This document shows positions 1 to 8,515 of a DNA stretch of 64,000 bases, one piece after another; the stretch's first letter is position 1; each line of letters starts with the position of its first letter. The translations under genes were made by a program, and so were the position numbers. Source of the DNA: Terribacillus saccharophilus (GTDB lineage Bacteria > Bacillota > Bacilli > Bacillales > Amphibacillaceae); NCBI RefSeq assembly GCF_002272075.1, contig NZ_NPBJ01000004.1:1-64000 (forward strand), written 5' to 3'. Below the pieces are notes generated by a model. The model was not told the origin of the DNA. It was given only the letters and a program-made list of their open reading frames with translations, and ran no database searches.

Positions 1-2
1 TA

Positions 3-17
3 TTATAATCATTACAA
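3..17. promoter_or_regulatory. PerR box upstream of catalase
   Basis: TTATAATCATTACAA differs at one base from the Bacillus PerR consensus TTATAATnATTATAA. PerR is the metal-dependent peroxide-sensing repressor of katA and related genes. The site lies about 95 bp upstream of the catalase start, so peroxide-induced catalase expression is inferred. The window begins here, so sequence further upstream is not visible. Confidence 0.75.
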
Positions 18-111
18 TTGAATAACTTTTATTAAATAACAAGTGTCTTAATTGAAGAATTAAAATTGGAATGTTAGTATTATTTTGAATAATCTAAGGA
101 GGTACACCAAT

Positions 112-1743
112 TTGGCTGAGAATAAAGATAAAAATGCTGAGAGAAAAACTTTAACCACTAGACAGGGGCATCCTGTAACGGATAATCAGAATATCCGTAC
201 GATTGGTGACCGTGGTCCGGCAACACTTGAGAATTATCATTTCATCGAAAAAATTTCCCATTTTGACAGGGAAGAGGTACCAGAGCGTGTGGTACACGCA
301 AGAGGTGCTGGTGCATTTGGCTATTTTGAAACATACGGAAAAGTAGGGGACGAGCCTGTAGAGAAGTATACGCGGGCAAAAGTCTTTTCAGGCGCTGGTA
401 AGAAAACACCTTTAATGGTTCGTTTCTCTACTGTAGCAGGCTCAAAAGATTCACCTGAAACAGAGCGGGATCCTCGTGGTTTTGCTGTAAAAATGTACAC
501 AGAAGATGGTAACTGGGACTTGGTTGGTAACAACCTTAAGATTTTCTTTATCCGTGATGCGATGAAATTCCCAGACATGATTCACGCATTTAAAGCTGAT
601 CCAGCATCAAATGTTCCGAACCCGCAGCGTATGTTTGATTTTGTTTCACGTTCTCCAGAAGCAACGCATATGATTACATTCTTGTTCTCTCCATATGGTA
701 TACCTGCAACATACCGACATATGCAAGGTTCAGGCGTTAATACCTATAAATGGGTTGACGAAAAGGGTGAGGCTGTCCTAGTGAAGTATCACTGGGAACC
801 GAAGCAAGGCATCCGTAACTTGACCCAGGAGGAAGCCAATTATATCCAAGGGAAAAACACTGGTCATGCTACACAGGATCTATATGAGGCAATAGAGCAA
901 GGAGATTATCCCGAATGGGAACTATTTGTTCAGATCATGGAGGATGACTACCATGAGGAACTGGACTTTGATCCTCTTGATGACACAAAACTATGGCCGG
1001 AAGATAAATTCCCATGGCTTCCAGTAGGAAAGATGGTCTTAGACCGTAATCCAGTTGATTATCATGCAGAGATTGAGCAAGCTGCATTCGGTACTGGCGT
1101 ACTTGTCGATGGAATGGACTTTTCTGATGACAAAATGCTGCAAGGCCGTACTTTCTCGTATTCCGATACACAGCGCTACCGAGTAGGGGCGAACTATTTG
1201 AAGCTGCCGGTCAACGCACCTAAAACAACTATCCACACCAATCAGCATCGTGGACAAATGGATTTCCGTGATCCAAAAGAGTCCGGTGATAATCCACATA
1301 TCAATTATGAACCATCTATGCTAGGCGGATTACAGGAAGCAGATAAAGGAGAGCGTCCGCAGCATCGCCCTACGTTTAATGCAGCAGCAATGAGCGCGCC
1401 AATCGATCGTCCGAATAACTATGGACAAGCAGGCGAAACCTATCGCAATTTTGAAGATTGGGAGCGAGATGAGTTAATCAATAACTTGTCCAATGCGTTA
1501 GCGGTGTGTGATGAATCAATTCAAAGCGCTATGATTGAACACTTCACACAAGCAGATGAAGAGTATGGCCGCCGCGTAAAGGAAGGCATTGAAGCGAAGT
1601 TGAAAGAAATCAAAGAAAATAACGAGGAAGATAAACTTCCAGGGCGTGAAGCAGGAAAAACTAAATTCGGACAAGGTTCACTAGCGGCCAATGAAGCAAC
1701 CGATGAAGCAGTGGAAAATAGTCGCGAATCAGATGAGTATTAA
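112..1743 (+). CDS. katA: Heme catalase (KatA/KatX type)
   Basis: Monofunctional heme catalase, converting hydrogen peroxide to water and oxygen in the cytoplasm. The N-terminal half has the catalase core with the distal histidine in [13 protein letters not shown], the [21 protein letters not shown] region, and a heme-ligand segment near [10 protein letters not shown]. The start is taken as TTG at 112 because an AAGGAGGT ribosome site ends 8 nt upstream; a TTG at 85 in the same frame lies before that site. The protein is 543 residues, longer than the 483-residue B. subtilis KatA and close to KatX, with a hydrophilic acidic tail. The PerR box favours a vegetative, peroxide-induced role. Catalase identity is certain; the KatA versus KatX assignment is not. 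Confidence 0.95.
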   Translation: MAENKDKNAERKTLTTRQGHPVTDNQNIRTIGDRGPATLENYHFIEKISHFDREEVPERVVHARGAGAFGYFETYGKVGDEPVEKYTRAKVFSGAGKKTPLMVRFSTVAGSKDSPETERDPRGFAVKMYTEDGNWDLVGNNLKIFFIRDAMKFPDMIHAFKADPASNVPNPQRMFDFVSRSPEATHMITFLFSPYGIPATYRHMQGSGVNTYKWVDEKGEAVLVKYHWEPKQGIRNLTQEEANYIQGKNTGHATQDLYEAIEQGDYPEWELFVQIMEDDYHEELDFDPLDDTKLWPEDKFPWLPVGKMVLDRNPVDYHAEIEQAAFGTGVLVDGMDFSDDKMLQGRTFSYSDTQRYRVGANYLKLPVNAPKTTIHTNQHRGQMDFRDPKESGDNPHINYEPSMLGGLQEADKGERPQHRPTFNAAAMSAPIDRPNNYGQAGETYRNFEDWERDELINNLSNALAVCDESIQSAMIEHFTQADEEYGRRVKEGIEAKLKEIKENNEEDKLPGREAGKTKFGQGSLAANEATDEAVENSRESDEY

Positions 1744-1760
1744 GAAATAGAGTTTGTACA

Positions 1761-1793
1761 AAGGGTTGTCAATTAATTGTGACAGCCTTTTTG
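1761..1793 (+). terminator. Intrinsic terminator of catalase gene
   Basis: A hairpin built on TGTCA/TGACA and AAGG/CCTT is followed by TTTTTG. It lies 18 nt after the catalase stop codon. Confidence 0.75.
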
Positions 1794-1876
1794 TATGTAA
1801 GAAATAACTTCATCTATTCGATGTCCCTAATCCCAGCTAAGCGTGCATGTAATGATTAAACTGATAAGCATCAGAA

Positions 1877-1917
1877 ACAAGAAAAGGTCAACCCAAATTA
1901 GGTTGACCTTTTCTTGT
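1877..1917. terminator. Bidirectional terminator between catalase and nspC
   Basis: A 17-bp perfect stem (ACAAGAAAAGGTCAACC and its complement) with a 7-nt loop. T-runs lie on both sides, so it can end nspC transcription on the minus strand and back up the catalase terminator. Confidence 0.85.
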
Positions 1918-1983
1918 TGTTAGTTAAGGAACTAAAATAGTTTGATATTTAAAATATCTTAACTTTAAACGAACGTCTTATTT

Positions 1984-3111
1984 TCAAGCTAATCTCATCT
2001 TAAAGTCTTGATAGCCAAACTCGCGTACAACTTGGCAATCGCCATCTTTATCGCGGACCGCAATGGCTGGTAACGGCATACCGTTGAATGTGTTCGTTTT
2101 CACCATTGAGTAAATAGCCATGTCTCCAAAAACCAATCTGTCGCCGCTTTTTAATGGCTGATCGAAAGAATAATCTCCTATTACATCGCCAGTAAGGCAG
2201 GTTTGTCCGCCAAGTCGATAAGTGAATGGCTTCTCGGCAGTTTCGCCTGAACCAAATAGGGGAGGGCGATATGGCATTTCCAATACATCAGGCATATGAC
2301 AAGTTGCTGAGGTATCAAGAATGGCAATTTCAATTTCATTTTTATGAATATCGAGTACAGATGTAATCAAATAGCCTGCATCAAGCGCAATAGCTTCTCC
2401 GGGCTCAAGATATACTTCTAAACCATATCTATCCTGCATTCTTTTAATGCAAGCTTCTAGTGTAGGGATATTATAATCCTCTCTAGTGATATGGTGGCCG
2501 CCGCCGAAATTGATCCATTCCATTTGTGGCAGCCATTGACCAAATTTTTCTTCCACCGCATTTAGAGTTGTCTCTAAATCGTCCGAATTCTGCTGACAAA
2601 GGGTATGGAAGTGCAGTCCTGAGACACCATCAAGCAAATCTGAAGAAAAATCTTCCTGTTTCGCACCGAATCTGGAACCTGGCGCACATGGATCATAGAT
2701 GTCATGTCCATCTTGCGTAGAGCATTCAGGATTAATTCGCAAGCCAACTTTCCTGCCGGCTTGAAGAGCTTTATCTTTGAATTTCTCCAACTGAGAGAAG
2801 GAATTGAAAATAATATGATCACAAATGGATATGATCTCGTCGATTTCATCTTCACGATAGGCAGGGGCAAAGACATGATTTTCTTTGCCCATTTCCTCAT
2901 AACCTAGACGAGCTTCGAACAAGCCGCTCGCAGTTGTGCCGCTTAAATATTTTCCAATCAAAGGGTACATTGTTGTCATGGAAAAAGCTTTTTGCGCCAA
3001 CACAATTTTTGCTCCTGTACGCTGCATGACGCCATTAAGGATTTCAAGATTTTTTTCAATAAGATCTTCATCAACTACGTAACAAGGGGTTGGTAATTCT
3101 TCAAACCGCAT
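1984..3111 (-). CDS. nspC: Carboxynorspermidine decarboxylase
   Basis: PLP-dependent fold-III decarboxylase that converts carboxynorspermidine or carboxyspermidine to norspermidine or spermidine, the last step of the aspartate-semialdehyde polyamine route. The N-terminus LPTPCYVVDED, the probable PLP lysine (about residue 41) in VLAQKAFS and the substrate-side DILDTSATCHMPD-like region are typical of NspC. The start is ATG at 3111 (MRFEELPTPC), 1 nt after the stop of the upstream gene; a longer frame would overlap that gene. CAGGAG lies 13 nt before the ATG inside the upstream gene, so translation is probably coupled. It forms an operon with the upstream dehydrogenase. Confidence 0.92.
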   Translation of the reverse strand: MRFEELPTPCYVVDEDLIEKNLEILNGVMQRTGAKIVLAQKAFSMTTMYPLIGKYLSGTTASGLFEARLGYEEMGKENHVFAPAYREDEIDEIISICDHIIFNSFSQLEKFKDKALQAGRKVGLRINPECSTQDGHDIYDPCAPGSRFGAKQEDFSSDLLDGVSGLHFHTLCQQNSDDLETTLNAVEEKFGQWLPQMEWINFGGGHHITREDYNIPTLEACIKRMQDRYGLEVYLEPGEAIALDAGYLITSVLDIHKNEIEIAILDTSATCHMPDVLEMPYRPPLFGSGETAEKPFTYRLGGQTCLTGDVIGDYSFDQPLKSGDRLVFGDMAIYSMVKTNTFNGMPLPAIAVRDKDGDCQVVREFGYQDFKMRLA

Positions 3112-3112
3112 G

Positions 3113-4345
3113 TTAACGTACTGACTCCTGTTCTTTAACCACTGAATCATCAACTAGCACAGGATTGAAATCTTCTACCCATGGAAGTCCCCATTTGTTC
3201 AACTCTTCCATGAATGGATCTGGATCAAACTCTTCAATATTAAATACGCCCGGTTTGTTCCACTTTCCAGTCAGGATCATAGATGCGCCAATCATGGCAG
3301 GGACGCCAGTTGTGTAAGAGACGGCTTGAGAACCAACCTCTTTATAGCATGCCTGGTGGTCACAGACATTGTATACGTAGTATGTTTTATCTTGACCGTC
3401 TTTTTTACCTCTGAAGATACAGCCAATGTTTGTTTTTCCAACTGTACGTGGTCCAAGTGTTGCTGGATCTGGTAGTACAGCCTTTAGGAATTGAAGTGGA
3501 ATAATTTCTTTTCCTTCGAACTCAATTGGTTCAATAGAAGTCATTCCTACATTTTCAAGAGCCTTAAGGTGTGTAAGATAGCTTTCGCCGAATGTCATGA
3601 AGAAACGTATACGCTTAATTCCTGGGATGTTTTCTGCAAGAGATTCAAGCTCTTCGTGGTAAAGCAAATACATGTCTTTCTCGCCAACTTCAGCGAAGTC
3701 ATAAACACGCTTGATTTCCATCGGTTTCGTTTCAATCCATTCACCATTTTCCCAATACCTTCCGTTAGCAGAAACCTCGCGAATATTGATTTCAGGATTG
3801 AAGTTCGTTGCGAAAGGATAGCCGTGGTCTCCGCCATTACAATCAAGAATGTCGATATATTCGATCTCATCAAAGTAATGCTTTAGTGCATATGCAGAAA
3901 ACACTCCTGTTACGCCTGGATCAAAACCGCTACCTAATAGAGCTGTAATTCCTGCTTTTTCAAAACGCTCGCGGTATTCCCACTGCCATTTATATTCAAA
4001 TTTCGCTGTATCTTCTGGCTCATAGTTTGCCGTGTCCATATAGTGTGTTTTTGTTGCAAGACAAGCATCCATAATCGTTAAATCCTGATAAGGCAAAGCC
4101 AAGTTCATCACGATATCCGGTTTTACCTCTTCTATTAAAGCGATAAGCTCATCAACATTATCCGCATCCACCTGTGCAGTGGTGATTTTTGTTTTACCGC
4201 CATCTAATTTAGCTTTTAAATCATCACATTTAGATTTTGTACGGCTAGCGATACAAATCTCTTCAAATACCTCGCTGTTTTGAACGGCTTTGTGAACAGC
4301 TACTGATGCCACGCCGCCAGCGCCAATAATAAGTGCTTTACCCAT
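3113..4345 (-). CDS. Carboxynorspermidine synthase (saccharopine dehydrogenase-like)
   Basis: Saccharopine-dehydrogenase-family oxidoreductase of 410 residues. The N-terminus KALIIGAGGVASVAVHKA is a Rossmann dinucleotide-binding motif. Its neighbour nspC, with adjoining ends, shows the likely role: reductive condensation of aspartate semialdehyde with diaminopropane or putrescine to carboxy(nor)spermidine using NADPH. The start ATG follows TAGGAGA. Lysine saccharopine metabolism is less likely because no lysine gene is nearby. This pair is best known from Vibrio, Campylobacter and Bacteroidetes and is less usual in Bacillaceae, where spermidine is normally made through SpeE. A long structured leader with a terminator precedes the gene. 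Confidence 0.88.
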   Translation of the reverse strand: MGKALIIGAGGVASVAVHKAVQNSEVFEEICIASRTKSKCDDLKAKLDGGKTKITTAQVDADNVDELIALIEEVKPDIVMNLALPYQDLTIMDACLATKTHYMDTANYEPEDTAKFEYKWQWEYRERFEKAGITALLGSGFDPGVTGVFSAYALKHYFDEIEYIDILDCNGGDHGYPFATNFNPEINIREVSANGRYWENGEWIETKPMEIKRVYDFAEVGEKDMYLLYHEELESLAENIPGIKRIRFFMTFGESYLTHLKALENVGMTSIEPIEFEGKEIIPLQFLKAVLPDPATLGPRTVGKTNIGCIFRGKKDGQDKTYYVYNVCDHQACYKEVGSQAVSYTTGVPAMIGASMILTGKWNKPGVFNIEEFDPDPFMEELNKWGLPWVEDFNPVLVDDSVVKEQESVR

Positions 4346-4463
4346 TCTTTTGTCTCCTAACTAAGATAGATTTTTTCTAGTAAAGAAGAATACCGAAACA
4401 ACCAAGCTTAGAGTAAATGCCACTTGCATGCTTACAGGAAAGGATACCTTGATCTATTTCCCT

Positions 4464-4516
4464 AAAAACAAAAAAGCAAGTGCCAAATACGCCTAATCGC
4501 GCATCACACTTGCTTT
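4464..4516 (-). terminator. Leader terminator upstream of polyamine operon
   Basis: On the minus strand AAAGCAAGTG pairs perfectly with CACTTGCTTT. An inner stem ATGCGC/GCGTAT (one wobble) is capped by GATTAG, and TTTTTTGTTTTT follows. It sits about 120 nt before the start codon of the dehydrogenase, with no minus-strand gene upstream for several hundred bases. It therefore looks like an attenuator, or the end of a separate small RNA. A second GCAAGTG copy near 4422-4428 (read on the minus strand) could compete for the 3' arm. Confidence 0.75.
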
Positions 4517-4674
4517 AGATATAATTATCAATATTAAAATAGCATAGGTACTCCAGAACAAAAGCAGTTTATTAAACTAAAACTTTTGCAAGAAAGCTCT
4601 TTAATATTCAAGAATATATCAAAAAGGATCAGAGTCTAATAGCAAATAATTACTTTTACCACTCTTATTGACCG

Positions 4675-4890
4675 TTTCACAAGTTGATGTGCAAATGCAC
4701 TGGTTGTAAAGTAACCAACTTATAAAATTTGAGCTTCTAACTCAATCAATAGGGCAACTAAAGTTGCCAATCGGCATTTGACCCGGCTGTCCGTATGGCC
4801 CTTAAACTTCTCATTAAGAGAGAAGTGGTCAAAAATTATCTGCTTGGAAAGATCCAGATATATTGAATAGCAGCTTTCCAAATAATGCAC
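4675..4890 (-). ncRNA. Unidentified structured leader RNA
   Basis: Read on the minus strand, this stretch holds a dense series of perfect helices. They include TTGGAAAG/CTTTCCAA; TTGACC/GGTCAA enclosing ACTTCTC/GAGAAGT; GGCAACT-TT-AGTTGCC; and an AAGTT/AACTT stem enclosing two hairpins (GGTT/AACC and GTGCA/TGCAC). AGGGC/GCCCT can form an alternative or long-range pairing. A TATAAT at 4893-4898 lies immediately upstream, and a strong terminator follows at 4464-4516. I could not match it to the SAM, lysine, T-box, Mg, c-di-GMP, c-di-AMP or Mn consensus elements I know. The hairpins alone would also allow the plus strand; direction is inferred from the promoter, the terminator and the downstream operon. 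Confidence 0.5.
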
Positions 4891-5052
4891 CTATTATATT
4901 AACATACACAAATTATATAGCAATAGACAAAATTAATTATTTATAAATAAGGCTAACTCGGATGTACCATACATGAGATACTTCAAACTCATTAAGAAAA
5001 TATAATTTAATATAAACCACCAAAGAATACCGCAAGATTCCTAGTATTGATA

Positions 5053-5100
5053 CCCCTGCATAGACAAAGTGAAAGACAAAATAAGTTAAAGAAGCAGGGG
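5053..5100. repeat. Inverted repeat CCCCTGC/GCAGGGG
   Basis: A 7-bp perfect inverted repeat with a 34-nt A-rich loop, about 155 bp upstream of the first chemoreceptor gene. No T-run follows on the plus strand. Function unknown; it could be an operator or a hairpin in an upstream transcript. Confidence 0.35.
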
Positions 5101-5211
5101 AATATATAGCAAATAAACACTTTCCTAGTGTCGCATTGCAATTTTATTTTCTACAAAATGTGACAAAATTAGACCTTTTCTAGTGAAAAACTTCACTTTC
5201 TAGTACTTCTT

Positions 5212-5219
5212 ACCGATAT
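5212..5219 (+). promoter_or_regulatory. Sigma-D-like -10 element
   Basis: ACCGATAT matches the flagellar/chemotaxis sigma-D -10 consensus GCCGATAT at 7 of 8 positions, 34 nt before the start codon. The expected TAAA -35 is poorly matched (TCAC at about 15 nt spacing). The same octamer precedes hemAT at 39492. Confidence 0.5.
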
Positions 5220-5253
5220 AAAGAAGAATCATGTGTAAAGGAGCTTGTAATAT

Positions 5254-6090
5254 ATGAATTCTACAATTCAGGCAGTAGTAAATATTGCCCCCATTATAAA
5301 AGATACACTAGGCCCGACAGCCGCGATAGGTGTAATGGATACAGAGAAGTTTGTATATTTTGCCCCATCAACGCTTTTGAAGCTGGACGTTGAAGCAGGA
5401 AAATCAAGACTTGATGAACACGAGGTTTATTTGCGAGCAATCAAAGGGGAACACATTATTTCTAAAACCGAAGATCCTGAAATATTCGGCGTACCGGTCG
5501 TAACTTCCATAACTCCTATTCGGGATATGGAAACAAACGAAATTGTTGGTCTTTTGTCTTTATCTCGGACTTTGGAGCATCAAGATAAGCTGGATAAGGA
5601 GCTTAGCAGACTGAATGAGGTCATCGATGCATTGCAAGGTAAGGTACAACATGTAGCTGCACAAGCAGAGGAACTTTCTGCTACTAGTAGTGACATTAAC
5701 CAGCAAGCGAACAATGCAAACCAAAACTCCCGCCAAATAGGTGAAGTGGTTCAATTAATTGAACAAATTTCCACACAGACAAATCTTCTTGGATTAAATG
5801 CAGCCATCGAAGCAGCTCGTTCTGGGGAAGCAGGAAAAGGCTTCGGCGTAGTGGCAGATGAAATCCGTAAACTTTCCGACAATACGAAGGAAGCAGTGCA
5901 GACAATTGGTAGTTCCTTGACCGAGATACGATCCAGCATTGAAAACCTGACACTCAGCATTAATGAAGTCTCCACTTCATCAGAGGAGCAGTCTGTCGTC
6001 ATGGTCGAATTCATGAGTGACATAGAAGCTTTGGACGAAAAGAGCAAACAAATCATCGAAACAATGAAGAAAGTAACTAACCAGGAATAG
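5254..6090 (+). CDS. Soluble chemoreceptor (YfmS-like), copy 1
   Basis: Cytoplasmic methyl-accepting-type transducer of 278 residues without membrane segments. Residues about 1-110 form a small sensory domain. From about 125 onward there is a short signalling helical hairpin with the conserved tip [20 protein letters not shown] and [10 protein letters not shown], the contact region for CheA and CheW. Overall design and length match B. subtilis YfmS. The ATG follows AAAGGAG at 9 nt. It is in tandem with a close paralogue 11 nt downstream and probably forms an operon with it. The preceding sigma-D-type -10 points to co-expression with motility genes. The ligand is unknown. Confidence 0.88.
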   Translation: MNSTIQAVVNIAPIIKDTLGPTAAIGVMDTEKFVYFAPSTLLKLDVEAGKSRLDEHEVYLRAIKGEHIISKTEDPEIFGVPVVTSITPIRDMETNEIVGLLSLSRTLEHQDKLDKELSRLNEVIDALQGKVQHVAAQAEELSATSSDINQQANNANQNSRQIGEVVQLIEQISTQTNLLGLNAAIEAARSGEAGKGFGVVADEIRKLSDNTKEAVQTIGSSLTEIRSSIENLTLSINEVSTSSEEQSVVMVEFMSDIEALDEKSKQIIETMKKVTNQE

Positions 6091-6101
6091 GAGATTAGAA
6101 T

Positions 6102-6929
6102 ATGAATCTAACATTACAAGCGTTGGTCCATCTAGCACCTGAAATCAAAAAAAACCTTGGTGAGAATTGCGCTGTTGTCGTTACCGACACAGAGAATTTT
6201 ATCTTTTCTTCCCAGTCGAAAGACTTTGATTATAGCGTTAATGTCGGCGATTTTGCTTTTTCCGAGGATAACGATATACTGCGTCAAGCACTACATGGAG
6301 AAAAGGTACAAATACATATTCCAAAAGAGCGATATGGTGTCGGTATGCAATACTCCGCTAATCCTATTCGTGATGAAAACGGAGAGATTGTCGGTGTATT
6401 TCAAATCACCAAAACCTTAAAAGATGAAGAAATATTAGATGAAGAGCTGGATGAATTACGTGCTATTGTCAGCAGTCTGCAAGGAAAAGTACAGCAAGTT
6501 GCTGCGCAGGCTGAGGAGCTTTCCGCTACGAGTACGGATATCAATGGTCAAGCAGCCCATGCAAATGAGAATTCTCAGGAGATTAGTAAGGTTGTACAAC
6601 TGATCGAAGATATTTCTACACAGACCAACTTGTTAGGCTTGAATGCAGCTATTGAAGCAGCCCGTTCTGGTGATGCTGGGAGAGGATTCGGAGTCGTGGC
6701 AGATGAAATACGTAAGCTTTCCATCGGAACGAAGGAAGCAGTCGGTACGATCGGTCAATCGCTTCAGGAAATACGGACAAACATGGAGAATTTGACTGTG
6801 AGTATCGGTGAAGTTTCCACTGCCTCCGAAGAACAATCCCGTGTAATGGTGGAGTTCATGGAAGACATACAAAATCTCGATGAACAAAGCAATGATATTG
6901 GACAATACATAAAAGACATTACAAACTAA
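6102..6929 (+). CDS. Soluble chemoreceptor (YfmS-like), copy 2
   Basis: Paralogue of the preceding gene, 275 residues, with the same arrangement: an N-terminal sensory domain and a C-terminal signalling hairpin with tip [20 protein letters not shown]. The two signalling halves are nearly alike, while the sensory halves differ more: this one carries [20 protein letters not shown] where copy 1 has [19 protein letters not shown]. The start follows AGGAGA, 11 nt after the first gene's stop, consistent with one transcript. A local duplication followed by ligand-domain divergence is inferred. Confidence 0.88.
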   Translation: MNLTLQALVHLAPEIKKNLGENCAVVVTDTENFIFSSQSKDFDYSVNVGDFAFSEDNDILRQALHGEKVQIHIPKERYGVGMQYSANPIRDENGEIVGVFQITKTLKDEEILDEELDELRAIVSSLQGKVQQVAAQAEELSATSTDINGQAAHANENSQEISKVVQLIEDISTQTNLLGLNAAIEAARSGDAGRGFGVVADEIRKLSIGTKEAVGTIGQSLQEIRTNMENLTVSIGEVSTASEEQSRVMVEFMEDIQNLDEQSNDIGQYIKDITN

Positions 6930-6974
6930 TAGAGACTAGGACATAACTAGTTAATTGAAAAAGGGGATAATACG

Positions 6975-7991
6975 ATGAAATCTTTAGTATATTACGGATC
7001 GAAAAATGTAAAAGTTGAGAATATCACTGAACCGGAAGTATCCAAGGATACGGTTAAAATTAAAGTTAAATTCGCAGGTATATGCGGTACTGATTTACAC
7101 GAATACCTACATAAGACCTTTGTAACAGAAGACAAGATGATTTTGGGTCATGAGTTTACAGGTGAAATTGTTGAAGTGGGCGACAATGTAACTAGATTTA
7201 AAACAGGCGATAGAGTAGCTGTTGAACCGATTTGGGGATGTGGAGAGTGTGATACTTGTAAAACGGGTAATTATAATATATGTCCTGACATGAAGTCATA
7301 CGGAATTCATGAGAATGGCGGTTTTGCAGAATACGTTGTAGTAAAAGAAGCAAATGTATTTGCACTTCCGGATACACTCAGCTATGAGTTTGCAGCATTA
7401 ATAGAACCTCTAGCTGTTGTATTACAAGCAATCAGAAAAAGCAAATTTAAAATTGGCGACAGCGTAGCGCTTTTTGGTGCAGGACCCATCGGACTGCTCT
7501 TATCAGAAAGTTTGAGAGCAGCAGGAGCTAGCAAGATCTTTGTGGCTGAAGTTAGTGAGGAACGCAGAAAATTAGCTTTAGAAATGGGTGCGGATATCGT
7601 TATAAACCCGATAGAGGAAGATGCAGTGCAAGTCATTAAGAATAATACGAATGGCGGAGTGGATGTTTCCTTTGATGTTGCTGGAGTGGAAGCTACATTC
7701 AACCAGTCTCTTGATTGCATCAAACCTAATGGAGAATTCATGATTGTCAGTGTTTTTGCGAATCCAGTTAACTACCACCCGACAATGCAAGTAGTCAGTG
7801 AGAAGAAAATAAATTCCTCTCTTGGTTACAATAATATCTTTGCTCAATCAATTGATTTGTTAGCGAAGGGATCATTGAATGTTGAGCCAGTTATTACAAG
7901 TGTTATAGCGTTAGATAACATTGTAGAAGATGGTTTTGAAAAACTAATAAGTGATAAAAATGAATGTAAGATCTTAGTTAAACCTAGTTAA
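6975..7991 (+). CDS. Zinc-dependent alcohol dehydrogenase (butanediol/sorbitol type)
   Basis: Medium-chain dehydrogenase of 338 residues. The catalytic zinc region is seen in GICGTDLHEY and LGHEFTGE. The structural zinc lobe has four cysteines in CGECDTCKTGNYNIC, and the Rossmann motif is ALFGAGPIGLL. The GTDLHEY and CTGNYNIC-type segments resemble 2,3-butanediol dehydrogenases (BdhA), so NAD-dependent acetoin/butanediol interconversion is the best guess; another polyol is possible. The gene stands alone, has a GGGG ribosome site, and is closed by a strong terminator. Confidence 0.85.
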   Translation: MKSLVYYGSKNVKVENITEPEVSKDTVKIKVKFAGICGTDLHEYLHKTFVTEDKMILGHEFTGEIVEVGDNVTRFKTGDRVAVEPIWGCGECDTCKTGNYNICPDMKSYGIHENGGFAEYVVVKEANVFALPDTLSYEFAALIEPLAVVLQAIRKSKFKIGDSVALFGAGPIGLLLSESLRAAGASKIFVAEVSEERRKLALEMGADIVINPIEEDAVQVIKNNTNGGVDVSFDVAGVEATFNQSLDCIKPNGEFMIVSVFANPVNYHPTMQVVSEKKINSSLGYNNIFAQSIDLLAKGSLNVEPVITSVIALDNIVEDGFEKLISDKNECKILVKPS

Positions 7992-8020
7992 GATAGGAAA
8001 GCGGAAGATCGGTTTGTATG

Positions 8021-8079
8021 CTCCCCATTCAAGTAGACAGTTGAAAATTAAACTGTTTACTGAAAGGGGAGTTTTTTTA
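8021..8079 (+). terminator. Terminator of zinc alcohol dehydrogenase
   Basis: CTCCCC pairs with GGGGAG and AGTAGACAGTT with AACTGTTTACT, followed by TTTTTTT. Confidence 0.88.
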
Positions 8080-8454
8080 CCTAAAGAATCCAGAAAATAT
8101 ATTATTTTTTTTGAATGAGTTGTTCTTTCATCGATGTTTCTTTCACTTTCAAGCTATATTAAAGTTTAGATAGGCAATAAATAACTGTAGAGAGGTTAGT
8201 GAATCAAGGATATAGCTCCAAAAGAGCATTTTGTGTCATTGGCAGAAAGGTAAATGAATGGCAGTTGAAGTAATAGCTCTAATTCGGTTACAAGAGACTT
8301 TTTATTGAAGGAAGAACCTACAATGGTACAATGTGCACATAGAAAGTTAAGGAGTGATTTTTCTTTATAGGTTTATCATTAAGTTTATTTGATATATCAT
8401 ATGAAATATCCCACATTGTTCACTCATTTTCTGTATTAGATGGCCTATTGGTGA
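8080..8454. other. Intergenic, no gene recognised
   Basis: An AT-rich stretch of about 375 bp between the dehydrogenase terminator and the inverted repeat before the permease. Only very short frames occur, for example about 24 codons starting with GTG near 8201, and none has a recognisable product. The permease promoter presumably lies near its 3' end. Confidence 0.4.
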
Positions 8455-8474
8455 ATTGTTTGCTATCAAACAAT
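8455..8474. promoter_or_regulatory. Perfect inverted repeat before amino-acid permease
   Basis: ATTGTTTGCTATCAAACAAT is two perfect 8-bp arms around CTAT, ending 41 bp before the permease start codon. The position suits a repressor operator, or a hairpin in the 5' untranslated region. No known regulator motif was recognised. Confidence 0.45.
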
Positions 8475-8515
8475 ATAGAACAACGTGAGAAGATAGGTAG
8501 CAAGGAGCTTTTGTT

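Noticed and set aside
3491-3886. A long plus-strand frame inside the carboxynorspermidine synthase gene
   Set aside because: It is antisense to a well-supported gene, with no ribosome site and no family resemblance.
4464-4890. Lysine riboswitch, T-box or M-box as explanation for the leader before the polyamine genes
   Set aside because: The lysine-riboswitch core, the T-box AGGGTGGNACCGCG element and the M-box core segments are not present in the minus-strand sequence.
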